This document shows positions 7,955 to 17,468 of a DNA stretch of 33,157 nt, one piece after another. The notes beneath the pieces were generated by a model. The model searched no databases. It had not been told where the DNA came from and saw only the letters and a program-made list of their open reading frames with translations. The position numbers and the translations under genes are program-made. The first letter of the stretch is position 1. Every line of letters starts with the position of its first letter. The stretch comes from a bacterium (GTDB lineage: Bacteria > Myxococcota_A > UBA9160 > UBA4427): positions 1-33,157 of the forward strand of contig JAUIMK010000010.1 in assembly GCA_030432735.1 (NCBI GenBank). The letters run 5' to 3'.

Positions 7955-8006
7955 CCGCCCGATCGTGCGCAACCGGGGCCCATCGCCTCGGCCGCCCGAT
8001 CGTGCG
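7955..8006. repeat. Exact 15-bp direct repeat between convergent genes
   Basis: CCGCCCGATCGTGCG occurs at 7955-7969 and again at 7992-8006, in the 94-bp gap between the stops of the DsrE-like gene and the DASS transporter gene. The CGATCG core is itself palindromic. Function unknown; it may be a relic of local duplication. Confidence 0.6.
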
Positions 8007-8022
8007 TGCGGAACGCGTCGCC

Positions 8023-9573
8023 TCAGCCGCCGAGCCGGTCCAGGATTCCGCTTCGGGCGAGCAGCGTGATCAGTGCGATGCCGAGGAAGTTCAGCCAGAG
8101 CCCGGCGCGCGTCATGTCGCCGACCCGGATCAGCCCCGACCCGAAGACGATCGCGTTCGGCGGCGTGGCCACGGGCAGCATGAACGCGCAGCTCGCGCCG
8201 AGGGCGGCGGGCACGATCAGCTGGATGGGCTCGAGCCCGATCCCGGGTGCGATGGCCGCCAGCAGCGGAACGAGAGTGGCTGTGGTCGCCGTGTTGCTCG
8301 TGAGCTCGGTCAGGAAGACGACACCGGACGTCACCACGAGAACCACCATCACAGGTGGCACGCCTTCGAGGGTGCCCACGCGACTCGCCAGGAGCTCGCC
8401 CACCCCGTTCGCCTGGATGGCGGCGGCCAGGCTGAGGCCGCCGCCGAAGAGCACGAGGATGCCCCAGGGCAGGCGGAGGGCCGTGTCCCAGTCGAGCACG
8501 AAGCGCCGGGGACGGGACTCGGCCGGCGCCACGAAGAGCAGCAACGCGGCGGTCATCGCGATACCGGCGTCGGTGAGACCCGCGAACGGTCGGTGGCCAC
8601 CGAGGTCGAGGTCGACCAGCCACGGTCGGGTCACCCAGGCGACCGCCGCCAGTATGAAGACCGCAAAGACGATCCGCTCCCCGCGGCTCATGGGGCCGAG
8701 CTCCGCGAGCGCGTCGGCGACCAGGCGCTCACCACCTTCGATCCGTTCGATGCGGATCGGATAGAGAACCTGCGTCAGTAGCCACCAGACCAAAGGCAGA
8801 AAGACGGCGACCAGCGGGAGCGCAACGACCATCCACTGCGCGAATCCGATCTCGATCCCGAGCTGACTCTTCATGAAGGAAAGCAGCAGCACGTTCGGTG
8901 GCGTACCGATCGGCGTTCCCAGGCCGCCGATCGAAGCTGCATAGGCGATACCGAGAAGCAGGCAGAGCGCGAAGTGTCGAACAGGCGAATCCAGCTGCGT
9001 CGCGTCGACCGCATCGACGAGCTGGTGCTGGCGCGCAGCGAGCCGGATCACGCTCGTCGCGACGGGCAACAGCATGATCGCGGTCGCCGTGTTCGACACC
9101 CACATGCTGAGCACCGCCGAAACGATCATGAAGCCTCCGACCACGCGCGCGGCCCGGTCACCGACCACAAGCAGCACCCGAAGGGCGATGCGCCGATGGA
9201 GTCCCCACCGCTCCATCGAGAGGGCCAGCAGGAAGCCTCCCATGAACAGGAAGATCAGCTCGTGAGCGTAGGGCGCGGCCGCGGCGCGAATCGAAGCGGC
9301 GCCGCCGAGCGGAAGGACCACGAGTGGCACGAGCGCGGTCGCATGGATCGAGATCGCCTCGGTGAGCCACCAGACCGCCATCCATACGGCCACCATGGCG
9401 GTCGTCCTGCCGGCCACGGTGAAGGGGACCATGTCGCCGTTCGCGGCGGCATAGCTCTCCGGCAGCAGGAGCCCGACGAGCGCCGCCGCGAGCGGCCCGG
9501 CGACGAGTCCGATGTCCTGGAGGTGCCGACGCGCACCGACCCGCTCCGCGCCGCCTGCATTCCCTTCGGTCAC
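8023..9573 (-). CDS. DASS/SLC13-family sodium-coupled anion symporter
   Basis: 516 residues, inner membrane, about 11-12 hydrophobic segments. The two family signature loops are present: SNTATAIMLLPVATS in the first half and SNTATTATLVPLLAAIA in the second; these SNT motifs bind the substrate carboxylate and Na+ in VcINDY-type structures. PIGTPPN and VATPPNAIVFG match the conserved Pro-Asn turns. Family substrates are C4-dicarboxylates, citrate, sulphate or phosphate; sequence alone does not decide. The start is a GTG at 9573 with AAGGAG 10 bases before it, overlapping the end of the preceding cytochrome gene (7-bp gap). It is the third gene of a porin / cytochrome / symporter operon, divergent from a Na+-pumping nqr operon that could supply its sodium gradient. 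Confidence 0.92.
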   Translation of the reverse strand: MTEGNAGGAERVGARRHLQDIGLVAGPLAAALVGLLLPESYAAANGDMVPFTVAGRTTAMVAVWMAVWWLTEAISIHATALVPLVVLPLGGAASIRAAAAPYAHELIFLFMGGFLLALSMERWGLHRRIALRVLLVVGDRAARVVGGFMIVSAVLSMWVSNTATAIMLLPVATSVIRLAARQHQLVDAVDATQLDSPVRHFALCLLLGIAYAASIGGLGTPIGTPPNVLLLSFMKSQLGIEIGFAQWMVVALPLVAVFLPLVWWLLTQVLYPIRIERIEGGERLVADALAELGPMSRGERIVFAVFILAAVAWVTRPWLVDLDLGGHRPFAGLTDAGIAMTAALLLFVAPAESRPRRFVLDWDTALRLPWGILVLFGGGLSLAAAIQANGVGELLASRVGTLEGVPPVMVVLVVTSGVVFLTELTSNTATTATLVPLLAAIAPGIGLEPIQLIVPAALGASCAFMLPVATPPNAIVFGSGLIRVGDMTRAGLWLNFLGIALITLLARSGILDRLGG

Positions 9574-9580
9574 CGGAGGC

Positions 9581-10117
9581 TCACTCCTTCGCCGACGGCG
9601 TGGACGTGTCGCCCGGCGTGCCCGCGTTCATCCCGTCGACGCCCGGGATGCGGAAGCGGCCGTGGCAACCCTGGCAGGTCGCATCGATCTCCGCCCAGCG
9701 CGCCCGGTGCTCGGCTTGCGGGAGCACGAAGGCCTCCTCCGCGAACCGCAGGCTGGCCTCACGCAACGACTCGGCGAACGCTCGAAACAGGTCCGCTTGT
9801 TCGGCGTTGAGCCCTGGTGGCGCGGCGGCGACGATCCGCGTCGCCGACGCCGCCAGCGCCTCCGCGACCCGCGCGACCTCGCTCGCCCGCTCGCGAGCAT
9901 CGGCCTGCGGATCGATCGGCTTGGGGAGCCGCGCCCGCCGCAGTCGCTCCATGTCGCGCATCACGGTGACCAGCCGCTCCTCGTGAACCGCGTGGACCGC
10001 CGACGCTGGGGTCGCGGCCAACTCAGCCTCGTATTCCAGGAGCGCCGGACCGCGACACGCGACGGCGACCAGGAGACCCGGCCCCAGGACGAAGGATCGC
10101 GTCGCGAACGCACGCAT
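9581..10117 (-). CDS. Exported cytochrome c'-like monoheme protein
   Basis: 178 residues. The N-terminal hydrophobic stretch ends in AVAC, so it is a secreted protein or a lipoprotein with a non-ideal lipobox. The body is strongly helical, and the single heme site CQGCH is near the C-terminus (residues 148-152). This arrangement, together with Met residues in the first helix (VMRDMERL, residues 52-59) that could be the sixth ligand, fits the four-helix cytochrome c'/c-556 group. A Gly/Thr/Ser tail follows the heme site. Its ATG overlaps the porin stop by one base, so the two are co-translated. A cytochrome inserted between a porin and a symporter is unusual. Confidence 0.85.
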   Translation of the reverse strand: MRAFATRSFVLGPGLLVAVACRGPALLEYEAELAATPASAVHAVHEERLVTVMRDMERLRRARLPKPIDPQADARERASEVARVAEALAASATRIVAAAPPGLNAEQADLFRAFAESLREASLRFAEEAFVLPQAEHRARWAEIDATCQGCHGRFRIPGVDGMNAGTPGDTSTPSAKE

Positions 10118-11442
10118 CAGAACGTCACCCGCATGCGCAGCGTGCCGACCCACACGTCGGGCTGCGCTCCGGTCGCGTCGGGGTCGACGATCAGCTGCAG
10201 ATCGGGCGTCAATACGAGCCACCCCAGGGCGCGGACCGCGTAGTAGAGCTCGAGGCCGGTCTCGCGCCGGAAATCCGGATCGACTGCGTCTCGGTACGCC
10301 GGGGACCCGATCGTCTGGTAGACACCGAAGCCCAGCACGTCCTCCCCGCGCCCCGGAAGCAGTCCAGTGGATTCGAATACTACCGACCAGAACCCCGTCA
10401 CGCGACCGACGTCCGGATCCGCGTAGCCCGCCCGCGCGAATACGCCGAGCTCGCCGAAGCCGCTGCCCGAAGCGAGCACCCGCTGATCGAAGCTCAGCCA
10501 CGCGCCGACGTGGCCACGATCGCGCGAGCCCGTGCGGAAGTCGGGTTGCGCGCGACCGTCGACGAAGACGCCGACGCGGTAGCGCCCCGGCAGGCCCTGC
10601 TCGGTCCAGGGCCCCTCGAAGGCCGCTTCGACGTAGCCCGTCAGACTGCTCCAGCCGTCGAAGGCCGTGTCGATGCCGACCTCCCGTGGCTCGTTGTCGG
10701 CGTCGGCCAGGCCGATCGCGACCTCGACCCACGACGTCGGTGCGACGATCAGGCTCGCGCCGAGTCCGTTCGGAAGCGGCACGACCGCGTTGTTGTCCAG
10801 GAAGGTCGTGAGGAACTGGCGATCCTCGCTGTTCGCGTACGCGTTGCGGTCGAAGATCGTCTGCTGCTCCGCGAATCCCAACCGCAACCGCAGGCGACCG
10901 GACCACGCCGTCTGCTGGAGCCACAGCTCGTCGACGTAGATGGGCTCGTCGAAGTCGGCGTCGTCGATCGGTGCAGAGAGGGCACCTACCTCGCCGTTCA
11001 CGCTGCGGTCGTACTGCCCCTTCACGTGGAGGAGCATCGTGGCCCCCCGCCACCCGACGAGCGCATCGAGATCGGCCTGCGCGAAGAAGTCGTAGCTGCC
11101 GCTGTGTCCGAAGCCCGCGTCGGGCTCCGCGCCGCCCTTCGACGGCTTGCCCGACAGGTATTGGTCGTAGAAGAGTCGCAGCTGGACACCCATCCGCTCG
11201 AGACGTGATCGCGCTCCTCCTGCGTCGCCGAAGGCGCGCGGGGCCGCGGCGACGCGATCCCACCCCGCCTCATCCGAGGAGTCACCGATCGCCTCGCCGG
11301 CTCCGCCGATCTGTGCGAAGACGAGGATTCCGACGATGCCCCACGCGTGATGCCGGGACGGCGGATGGGCAACTCTGCGCGACCGCTTCGTCTGCGCTCC
11401 GTGGAACCTCACGGCCCCATGATGAGCGAGCCCCCGGCGCAC
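10117..11442 (-). CDS. OprB-like outer-membrane porin
   Basis: Up to 441 residues. An Arg/His-rich N-terminus leads into a hydrophobic signal segment (GIVGILVFAQIGGAGEA). The mature protein is a string of amphipathic beta strands with aromatic girdles and ends in Phe (LRMRVTF), the outer-membrane barrel signature. Segments such as LGFAEQQTIFDRNAYANSEDRQFLTTF and GVYQTIGSPAYRDAVDPDFRRETGLELYYAVR resemble carbohydrate-selective porins of the OprB family, which in practice also carry other small solutes. The start is uncertain: GTG at 11442 or GTG at 11412. First gene of the operon with the cytochrome and DASS symporter, consistent with outer-membrane passage of the symporter's substrate. Confidence 0.85.
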   Translation of the reverse strand: MRRGLAHHGAVRFHGAQTKRSRRVAHPPSRHHAWGIVGILVFAQIGGAGEAIGDSSDEAGWDRVAAAPRAFGDAGGARSRLERMGVQLRLFYDQYLSGKPSKGGAEPDAGFGHSGSYDFFAQADLDALVGWRGATMLLHVKGQYDRSVNGEVGALSAPIDDADFDEPIYVDELWLQQTAWSGRLRLRLGFAEQQTIFDRNAYANSEDRQFLTTFLDNNAVVPLPNGLGASLIVAPTSWVEVAIGLADADNEPREVGIDTAFDGWSSLTGYVEAAFEGPWTEQGLPGRYRVGVFVDGRAQPDFRTGSRDRGHVGAWLSFDQRVLASGSGFGELGVFARAGYADPDVGRVTGFWSVVFESTGLLPGRGEDVLGFGVYQTIGSPAYRDAVDPDFRRETGLELYYAVRALGWLVLTPDLQLIVDPDATGAQPDVWVGTLRMRVTF

Positions 11443-11565
11443 GTCGATGTCTCGCGGGCCCGAGGAGTTCGTCTATCCTCGTGGCGATCGCAGTCCGGCC
11501 GCTCGTCGCGCCACGACGAGTTCGCGGAGCGAGACCGGCTGTGGCTTCGCGCCACTCGATTCGAG

Positions 11566-11572
11566 AGGAGGT
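11566..11572 (+). promoter_or_regulatory. Ribosome binding site fixing the TTG start of nqrA
   Basis: AGGAGGT sits 6 bases before a TTG at 11579. The protein from this TTG begins two strands before KGLDLPIPGAP, which matches where NqrA proteins normally start. The frame is open to an ATG at 11447, but that would add 44 unrelated residues with no ribosome site. Confidence 0.8.
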
Positions 11573-11578
11573 CCGAGC

Positions 11579-12931
11579 TTGGCCGATCGCGGCCGCGTTG
11601 CGCTGCGCAAGGGACTCGACCTGCCGATCCCCGGTGCCCCTGCCCCGCTCATCGAAGCGGCGCCCGAACCGAGCGAGGTCGCGCTCGTCGGAAGCGACCG
11701 CCCCGAGATCCGCATGGCGCTCCGCGTCGCGGAGGGCGAGCGGGTCGAGCTCGGCCAGACCCTCTGCGTCGACCCGGCACGCACGGAGATCCGCTTCGTC
11801 TCGCCCGCCTCGGGCCACGTGCGAACGGCCCGGCCCGCCGAGCGCGGACGACCGGCTCTCGTCGTGGTCGCGGTCGAGCGCCCGGAAGAGCGGCGCGCGC
11901 TTCCCTTCGAAGGCGCCGACGCAGAAGCCGTCGGGAAGCTCCCTCGACGCGAGATCGTCGATCGACTGCTCGCGACGGGCGACTGGGTCTCGCTTCGCGA
12001 ACGTCCGGGAGGCGGGATCCCCGACCCGGATCGTGCTCCGGACGCTCTGCTCGTCTGCCTGACCGACACGAACCCGCTCGCCGGACCGATCGGACCGATC
12101 CTCAACGGACGCGAGGAGGACCTTCGGATCGGCGTCGTCGCCCTCTCGCGACTGACCGACGGACCGACCTTCGTGACCCTGCCCCCGGGCGTGGAGGCGC
12201 CGATCGGCGATCTGCCGGACATCCGTTCCTTCACCTTCGAAGGCCCCCATCCCACCGGTCTGCCCGGCGTCCAGATCCACCATCTCTTCCCCGCTCGCGA
12301 CGGTCGCCGGGTCTGGCACGTGGGCGCCCAGGACGCGCTCGCGATCGGCCGCGCCCTGCGAACCGCGGAGATCGACGCGGAGCGCATCGTGGCGCTGGGC
12401 GGCCCACGGGTTCGGCACCCCCGCCTACTCCGGACCCGGCTCGGTGCAGGAATCGAAGCGCTCGTGCAGGACGAGCTCCTGCCGGGCGAGTGTCGCGTCA
12501 TCTCGGGCTCGCCCCTCTCGGGACGCATCGCCGCACGCCCCGAGGGCTATCTCGGTCGGGACCACCGTCAGGTGAGCGTGCTCCCGGAGCTCGACGATCC
12601 TCGAAGCGGCGGCTGGCCGCTGCCCTTCTTCGGGCGACTGCGGATCGCTCCGCCCTGGCGCCTGCGGCTGCCGTGGAGCACCGAACGGCACGGCCCCCCG
12701 AGCGCGATGCTGCCCCTCGACGTCTTCGACGACGTGTCCCCGTTGCGGCTGCCCATGGGACTGCTGCTCCGTGCGCTGGCGGCAGGGGACCGTGAAGCCG
12801 CCGAGCGGTTGGGGGCGGCGGAGCTGGTCGAGGAGGACCTGGCGCTCTGCAGCTACCTCTGTCCGGCGAAGCTCGAATACGGAGCGCTGCTTCGCTCGAC
12901 GCTGCAGCGCGAGACGAGGGGGACGGAATGA
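11579..12931 (+). CDS. nqrA: Na+-translocating NADH:quinone oxidoreductase subunit A
   Basis: 450 residues from a TTG start, close to the usual 447. NqrA is the cytoplasmic-face subunit of the Na+-pumping complex and is implicated in ubiquinone binding. Hallmarks: N-terminal RKGLDLPIPGAP, a biotinyl/lipoyl-like region with GQTLCVD and SPASGHV, the central LTDTNPLAGP block, a QIHHLFPA segment, and the C-terminal ALCSYLCPAKLEYG signature with its two cysteines. First gene of a six-gene operon; the stop overlaps the nqrB start (ATGA). A CGTCTATCCTCG motif about 100 bases upstream may be part of its promoter. The divergent neighbour is the porin operon. Confidence 0.95.
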   Translation: MADRGRVALRKGLDLPIPGAPAPLIEAAPEPSEVALVGSDRPEIRMALRVAEGERVELGQTLCVDPARTEIRFVSPASGHVRTARPAERGRPALVVVAVERPEERRALPFEGADAEAVGKLPRREIVDRLLATGDWVSLRERPGGGIPDPDRAPDALLVCLTDTNPLAGPIGPILNGREEDLRIGVVALSRLTDGPTFVTLPPGVEAPIGDLPDIRSFTFEGPHPTGLPGVQIHHLFPARDGRRVWHVGAQDALAIGRALRTAEIDAERIVALGGPRVRHPRLLRTRLGAGIEALVQDELLPGECRVISGSPLSGRIAARPEGYLGRDHRQVSVLPELDDPRSGGWPLPFFGRLRIAPPWRLRLPWSTERHGPPSAMLPLDVFDDVSPLRLPMGLLLRALAAGDREAAERLGAAELVEEDLALCSYLCPAKLEYGALLRSTLQRETRGTE

Positions 12932-14100
12932 CCTCCCCGCTCGAGGAGTCCGCATCGCGGCCGCTACCGCCCGGGGGCCCGCATCCGGACGTCTACGTGC
13001 CCGATCGGCTCGCGCAGCACGCGCCCCACGTGCGTTCCCGACTCGACGTCTCGGCGGTGATGCGCTGTGTGACGTGGGCCGCGCTCCCCTGCGTGGTCAT
13101 GGCGATCTACAACACGGGGCTGCAGGTGAACCGGGCGCTCGCCGCCGGCGCCCGCCCCGTCGAAGACGTCCGCCACTCGCTGCTGGAAGCGCTCGGGCTC
13201 GGCGTCTCCCCCGACTCGATCCTCGACTGCGCGGCGCGCGGCGCGCTGCACTTCGTCCCGCTGCTGGCCGCGAGCCTCGTCGCGGGACTCGCCACCGAGT
13301 CCGCCTTCGCCCGCCTGCGCGGACGCACCGCCGACCATCGCGCCCTCTTCGTGATCGCGCTGCTCTTCACGCTCTGTCTGCCGCCGACGATCTCCCTGTC
13401 CAGGGCGGCCCTCGGCAGCGCCCTCGCCTTCGCGATCGGAAAGGAGATCTTCGGAGGCATCGGCCGCAACCTGCTGAACCCGCCGCTCACGGGCCTCGCC
13501 CTGCTCTACTTCGCCTATCCGGGGAGCCTCACGGGCGACGCCGCCTGGGTGGCCGTCGACGGATGGAGCGGCGCGACGCCCCTCGCGCTCGCGGGCGAGG
13601 CGGGACTCGCCGGGATCGAGGCGGCCGGACTCACCTGGCAGGACGTCGTGTATGGCGCGATCCCCGGCGCGCTCGGCGCGACGTCCGCGCTCGCCTGTGG
13701 CGTCGGCGCCGTCGTCCTCCTGGTGACGGGCGTCGCCTCGTGGCGCGTTCTCGCGGGCGGCGTCGCGGGCCTCATGGTCGGCGCAGCACTCGTCGACCTC
13801 GTCGGGTTCGCGCGACCGGTGGCCGAGCTGCCCTGGAGCTGGCACCTGGTGTCCGGCGGCTTCGCCTTCGGGATCGTCTTCCTCGCGACGGATCCCGCCA
13901 CCTCGTCCGCGACGAACCCGGGGCGGCTCGTCTACGGCTTGCTGATCGGATTGCTCGTGGTCCTGATCCGGGTCGCGAACCCGGCCCACCGCGACGGCGT
14001 GATGCTCGCGATCCTGCTGGGGAACGTGACCGCCCCGCTGATCGACCAGGTCGTGAGTCGGATCCAGACGGCTCGTTGGAGACGACCCGATGGCGGATGA
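12928..14100 (+). CDS. nqrB: NADH:quinone oxidoreductase (Na+) subunit B
   Basis: 390 residues with about ten membrane helices. NqrB carries the covalently bound FMN and riboflavin and forms part of the Na+ path and quinone site. The FMN attachment motif DGWSGATPL is present, with Thr217 as the expected phosphoester-linked residue. Also seen: GKEIFGGIGRNLLNPPLTG and the late FLATDPATSSATNPGR segment typical of the RnfD/NqrB family. The start overlaps nqrA by 4 bases and the end overlaps nqrC by 11, so expression is coupled. Slightly shorter than the Vibrio protein (about 412). Confidence 0.95.
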   Translation: MTSPLEESASRPLPPGGPHPDVYVPDRLAQHAPHVRSRLDVSAVMRCVTWAALPCVVMAIYNTGLQVNRALAAGARPVEDVRHSLLEALGLGVSPDSILDCAARGALHFVPLLAASLVAGLATESAFARLRGRTADHRALFVIALLFTLCLPPTISLSRAALGSALAFAIGKEIFGGIGRNLLNPPLTGLALLYFAYPGSLTGDAAWVAVDGWSGATPLALAGEAGLAGIEAAGLTWQDVVYGAIPGALGATSALACGVGAVVLLVTGVASWRVLAGGVAGLMVGAALVDLVGFARPVAELPWSWHLVSGGFAFGIVFLATDPATSSATNPGRLVYGLLIGLLVVLIRVANPAHRDGVMLAILLGNVTAPLIDQVVSRIQTARWRRPDGG

Positions 14101-14941
14101 GGTGGACCGTAGGCCGAAGGGCTGGGCTCTGCTGCGTCGGTTGCCCCCGGAATCCGACCTGCGCGCCGTGCTGGTCTCGCTGCTCGTCTGCCTTTTCTGC
14201 TCGGCGACGATCTCGCTCACCGTCGCCTGGCTCCGTCCGTACAAGGACGCGAACCGCGCGCGCGAGCAGCGCGCGAGCGTCGAGCAGATCGTCCGCTCGG
14301 CGCCGGGGCTCGCCGAGCTGCTCGAGGCCGGCGGCGACGCCCGGGTCGCCGTCGACGTCGTCGACCTCGAGACCGGCCAGCCGGTTCGGGGCGTCGATCC
14401 GGACGAATTCGATCCCGTCGCGGCGGCCCGCGACCCGGAGCTCGGCCTCGCGATCCCGCCCGAGGTGGATCTCGCCGGCCTCGGTCGGCGGGCGCGCTGG
14501 GCACGCATCTACCGCGTGGAGGAAGGCGGACGGCTCCGCCTGCTCGTGCTCCCGGTCGAGGGAGCGGGCTACGCCTCGACGATGCGCGGCTATCTCGCGC
14601 TCGAGTCCGACCTGCGCACGATCCGCGCCCTCAGCTTCCACGAGCACGCCGAGACGCCGGGGCTCGGCGCCGAGATCGACGACCCGGACTGGCGGGCGCA
14701 GTGGTCCGGGAAGCAGGCCTTCGACGACCGGGGCGAGATCCGGATCGCCATCGACCGGGGACGCGTCGATCCCGATGATCCCTTCGCCGTCCATCGCGTC
14801 GACGGCATCTCCGGGGCGACACGGACCTGTGTCGGCGTGACCCAGCTGCTCCGATTCTGGCTCGGGCCCCAGGGCTACGGTCCTCTCCTCACCCGGCTGG
14901 CCGAAGAGCGGACGTCCGACGAGCGCGAGGATTCCCGATGA
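14090..14941 (+). CDS. nqrC: NADH:quinone oxidoreductase (Na+) subunit C
   Basis: 283 residues: one N-terminal membrane helix ([21 protein letters not shown]) and a large periplasmic FMN-binding domain. The flavinylation motif DGISGATRT is intact, with Thr244 as the predicted covalent FMN site; attachment in known systems is done by ApbE, which is not in this window. [10 protein letters not shown] after the helix and the [19 protein letters not shown] strand are typical. It overlaps nqrB at the start and nqrD (ATGA) at the end. Confidence 0.95.
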   Translation: MADEVDRRPKGWALLRRLPPESDLRAVLVSLLVCLFCSATISLTVAWLRPYKDANRAREQRASVEQIVRSAPGLAELLEAGGDARVAVDVVDLETGQPVRGVDPDEFDPVAAARDPELGLAIPPEVDLAGLGRRARWARIYRVEEGGRLRLLVLPVEGAGYASTMRGYLALESDLRTIRALSFHEHAETPGLGAEIDDPDWRAQWSGKQAFDDRGEIRIAIDRGRVDPDDPFAVHRVDGISGATRTCVGVTQLLRFWLGPQGYGPLLTRLAEERTSDEREDSR

Positions 14942-15609
14942 GCGAAGGAGGCGGTTTGAAGGAGGAGGTCACGCGCGGAGTGCTCACCGAGAATCCGATC
15001 ACGGTCCAGATCCTCGGCATCTGCTCCGCGCTCGCGGTGACCCGCAGCGTCGAGACGGCGCTCGCCATGTCCCTCTCCGTCCTCGCCGTGCTCGTCGGAT
15101 CGAGCGCCACGATCAGCCTGATCCGCAACGAGATTCCCCGCAGCATCCGGCTGATCGTGCAGATCACGCTGATCGCCACCTTCGTCATCATCGTCGACCA
15201 GGTCCTCCAGGCCTTCTTCTGGGAGCTCAGTCGGGAGCTCTCGGTCTTCGTCGGACTGATCATCACGAACTGCCTGATCCTGGGCCGAGCCGAGACCTTC
15301 GCGATGCGCAACGGTGTCGGCGCGAGCGTCGTCGACGCCCTCGGAAACGGCATGGGCTACGGGGCGGTCCTGCTCATCGTCGGCGCGACGCGGGAGCTGC
15401 TCGGCACGGGACGCCTGGCGGGCTTCGAAGTGCTGCCGCTGGTCGAGCACGGGGGCTGGTTCGAGCCGATCGGCCTGATGCTCAAGCCGCCGAGCGCCTT
15501 CTTCCTGATCGGCGGCCTCGTCTGGGCCTCCCGCAGCCTGGCCCTTCGGGCAGAGCGCCGTGGAGCCTCCGTCGCGACGCCGGCCCGGCTCGTGGAGGAC
15601 CGGGCATGA
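14938..15609 (+). CDS. nqrD: NADH:quinone oxidoreductase (Na+) subunit D
   Basis: 223 residues, about six membrane helices. NqrD and NqrE form an inverted pair that together hold an intramembrane [2Fe-2S] cluster between cytoplasmic and periplasmic faces. The two cysteines expected here are present: Cys29 in [11 protein letters not shown] and Cys112 in [11 protein letters not shown], at the positions known for the Vibrio enzyme. NAMRNG-like [22 protein letters not shown] is the usual loop. It starts on the nqrC stop and overlaps nqrE by 4 bases. Confidence 0.95.
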   Translation: MSEGGGLKEEVTRGVLTENPITVQILGICSALAVTRSVETALAMSLSVLAVLVGSSATISLIRNEIPRSIRLIVQITLIATFVIIVDQVLQAFFWELSRELSVFVGLIITNCLILGRAETFAMRNGVGASVVDALGNGMGYGAVLLIVGATRELLGTGRLAGFEVLPLVEHGGWFEPIGLMLKPPSAFFLIGGLVWASRSLALRAERRGASVATPARLVEDRA

Positions 15610-16220
15610 CGGGCTCGCTCGTCGACCTCTTCGTCCAGGCCGCCCTCGTCGAGAATCTCGCGCTCGCCTTCTTCCTCGGCATGTGCATGTTCATCGCGGT
15701 CTCGAAGCGGCTCGAGATGGCCGCGGGATTCGGCGTCGCCGTCTTCGCCGTCCAGACCCTCACGGTGCCACTGAACCACCTGATCTGGGTCTACCTGCTG
15801 CGGCCCGGGGCGCTCTCCTGGGCCGGCCTGCCCGACGTCGACCTGGGCTTTCTCTCGCTGATCACCTTCGTCGGGGTGATCGCTGCCTTCGTCCAGATCG
15901 TCGAGATGGTGCTCGAGCGTTGGCTGCCGGCGCTCGCCGGATCGCTCGGCGTCTTCCTCCCCCTGATCACCGTGAACTGCGCGATTCTCGGCGGCTCGCT
16001 CTTCATGGCGGAGCGCCAGTACGACTTCGCAGAGAGCGCCGTCTTCGGCGCGGGCAGCGGGTTCGGCTGGGCCGTCGCGATCTGCCTGCTCGCCGCGATT
16101 CGCGAGAAGCTCGAGTACGCCGACGCGCCGGAGGGGCTCCAGGGCGTGGGCCTCACCTTCTTGGTCGTCGGCCTCGTGTCCCTGGCGTTCCTCGGCTTCG
16201 CGGGGATCGAGCTGCCATGA
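15606..16220 (+). CDS. nqrE: NADH:quinone oxidoreductase (Na+) subunit E
   Basis: 204 residues, six predicted helices, homologous to NqrD in inverted topology. The cluster cysteines are in [13 protein letters not shown] (Cys27) and [13 protein letters not shown] (Cys125). The family tail FVVVGLVSL-like ([17 protein letters not shown]) is present. It starts on the nqrD stop and overlaps nqrF through ATGA. Confidence 0.95.
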   Translation: MTGSLVDLFVQAALVENLALAFFLGMCMFIAVSKRLEMAAGFGVAVFAVQTLTVPLNHLIWVYLLRPGALSWAGLPDVDLGFLSLITFVGVIAAFVQIVEMVLERWLPALAGSLGVFLPLITVNCAILGGSLFMAERQYDFAESAVFGAGSGFGWAVAICLLAAIREKLEYADAPEGLQGVGLTFLVVGLVSLAFLGFAGIELP

Positions 16221-17434
16221 CCGAGCCGATCCTCGCGACCGTGATCTTCTCCGGCGTGGTGATGGCGCTCGTCGCGATGATCCTCGTCGCCCGCCGGCTG
16301 CTGCTGCCGGAGGGCGACGTCGAGATCGTCGTGAACGAGCGCCTCCGCTTCGAGACCCCGCGATCGACCCGGCTGCTGGCCGCGCTCGAGTCTCAGTGCC
16401 TCGCGCTGCCGAGCGCCTGCGGCGGCAAGGGGACGTGTGGTCAGTGCCGGGTGACGTTCGTCGGCGCCGCCCCCCCCGTCGTGCCGGCCGAGTCGGCCCT
16501 GCTCTCGCCGGACGAGCTGGCCGGAGGCATCCGCCTGGCCTGCCAGCAGACGCTTCGCGAAGACGTCGCCGTGCGGCTGCCGGAGGCGATCTTCGGCGTG
16601 AGCCGCTTCTCGTGCCGGGTGCGCTCCGCTCGCAACGTCGGCACGATGATCCGCGAGATCGTCGCGGCGCTACCTGCGGGCGAGAAGCTCGATTTCCGCG
16701 CCGGCGGCTTCGTGCAGGTGACCGCCCCGCCCTACTCCCTCCGATTCGAGGACCTGCCCGTCGATGCCGAGGTGCGCGACGAGTGGACCCGGCTCGAGCT
16801 CTGGCGACACGAAGCCGGGACCGACGTGCCCGTGTCGCGCGCGTACTCCCTCGCAAACTCCCCCGATGAGGACGAGGTCGTGATGCTCCTGGTGCGCCTC
16901 GCGACGCCCCCCGCCCTCGCGCCACCGGATGCCCCTGCTGGCGTCGTCTCCAGCTACCTCTTCAAGGTGGAGCCGGGCGACGAGCTCGACGTTTCCGGTC
17001 CCTACGGCCACTTCTTCGCGAACGACAGCGATGCGGAGATGATCTTCATCGGCGGGGGCGCCGGGATGGCCCCGATGCGATCGCACATCCTGGATCAGCT
17101 GCGTCGGATCCGTACGAAGCGGCCGATCTCGTTCTGGTACGGCGCCCGCAGCCCGCGAGAGATCATCTACCGGGAGCTCTTCGACGAGCTGGAAGCCGAG
17201 CACCCGAACTTCGAGTGGACCGTCGCGATCTCCGAGCCGAGCCCTGCGTGGGACGGCGAGGTCGGTTTCATTCACGAGGTCCTGCTCCGCCGCCATCTCG
17301 CGGAGCACCCGGCTCCGGAACGGTGCGAGTACTATCTTTGCGGTCCGCCCCTCATGGCGCGCGCGACCCGATCGATGTTGGCGTCACTCGGAGTCCCCCC
17401 CGAGAACGTCTACCTCGACGATTTCGGCGTCTGA
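16217..17434 (+). CDS. nqrF: NADH:quinone oxidoreductase (Na+) subunit F
   Basis: 405 residues (usual 405-410). This subunit oxidises NADH and passes electrons through FAD and a [2Fe-2S] cluster. One N-terminal helix anchors it. The ferredoxin domain has Cys68, Cys74, Cys77 and Cys109 ([11 protein letters not shown], then LACQ). The FAD site RAYSLANSP, the NADH-binding [12 protein letters not shown] and the CGPPLM motif follow, and the protein ends DDFGV as is usual. The ATG at 16217 overlaps the nqrE stop; a longer frame upstream to 15560 is antisense-type shadow. Last core gene of the operon. Confidence 0.96.
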   Translation: MTEPILATVIFSGVVMALVAMILVARRLLLPEGDVEIVVNERLRFETPRSTRLLAALESQCLALPSACGGKGTCGQCRVTFVGAAPPVVPAESALLSPDELAGGIRLACQQTLREDVAVRLPEAIFGVSRFSCRVRSARNVGTMIREIVAALPAGEKLDFRAGGFVQVTAPPYSLRFEDLPVDAEVRDEWTRLELWRHEAGTDVPVSRAYSLANSPDEDEVVMLLVRLATPPALAPPDAPAGVVSSYLFKVEPGDELDVSGPYGHFFANDSDAEMIFIGGGAGMAPMRSHILDQLRRIRTKRPISFWYGARSPREIIYRELFDELEAEHPNFEWTVAISEPSPAWDGEVGFIHEVLLRRHLAEHPAPERCEYYLCGPPLMARATRSMLASLGVPPENVYLDDFGV

Positions 17435-17468
17435 TCCCGAGCAGGCGCGACGGCCGACGGAGGCGAAG

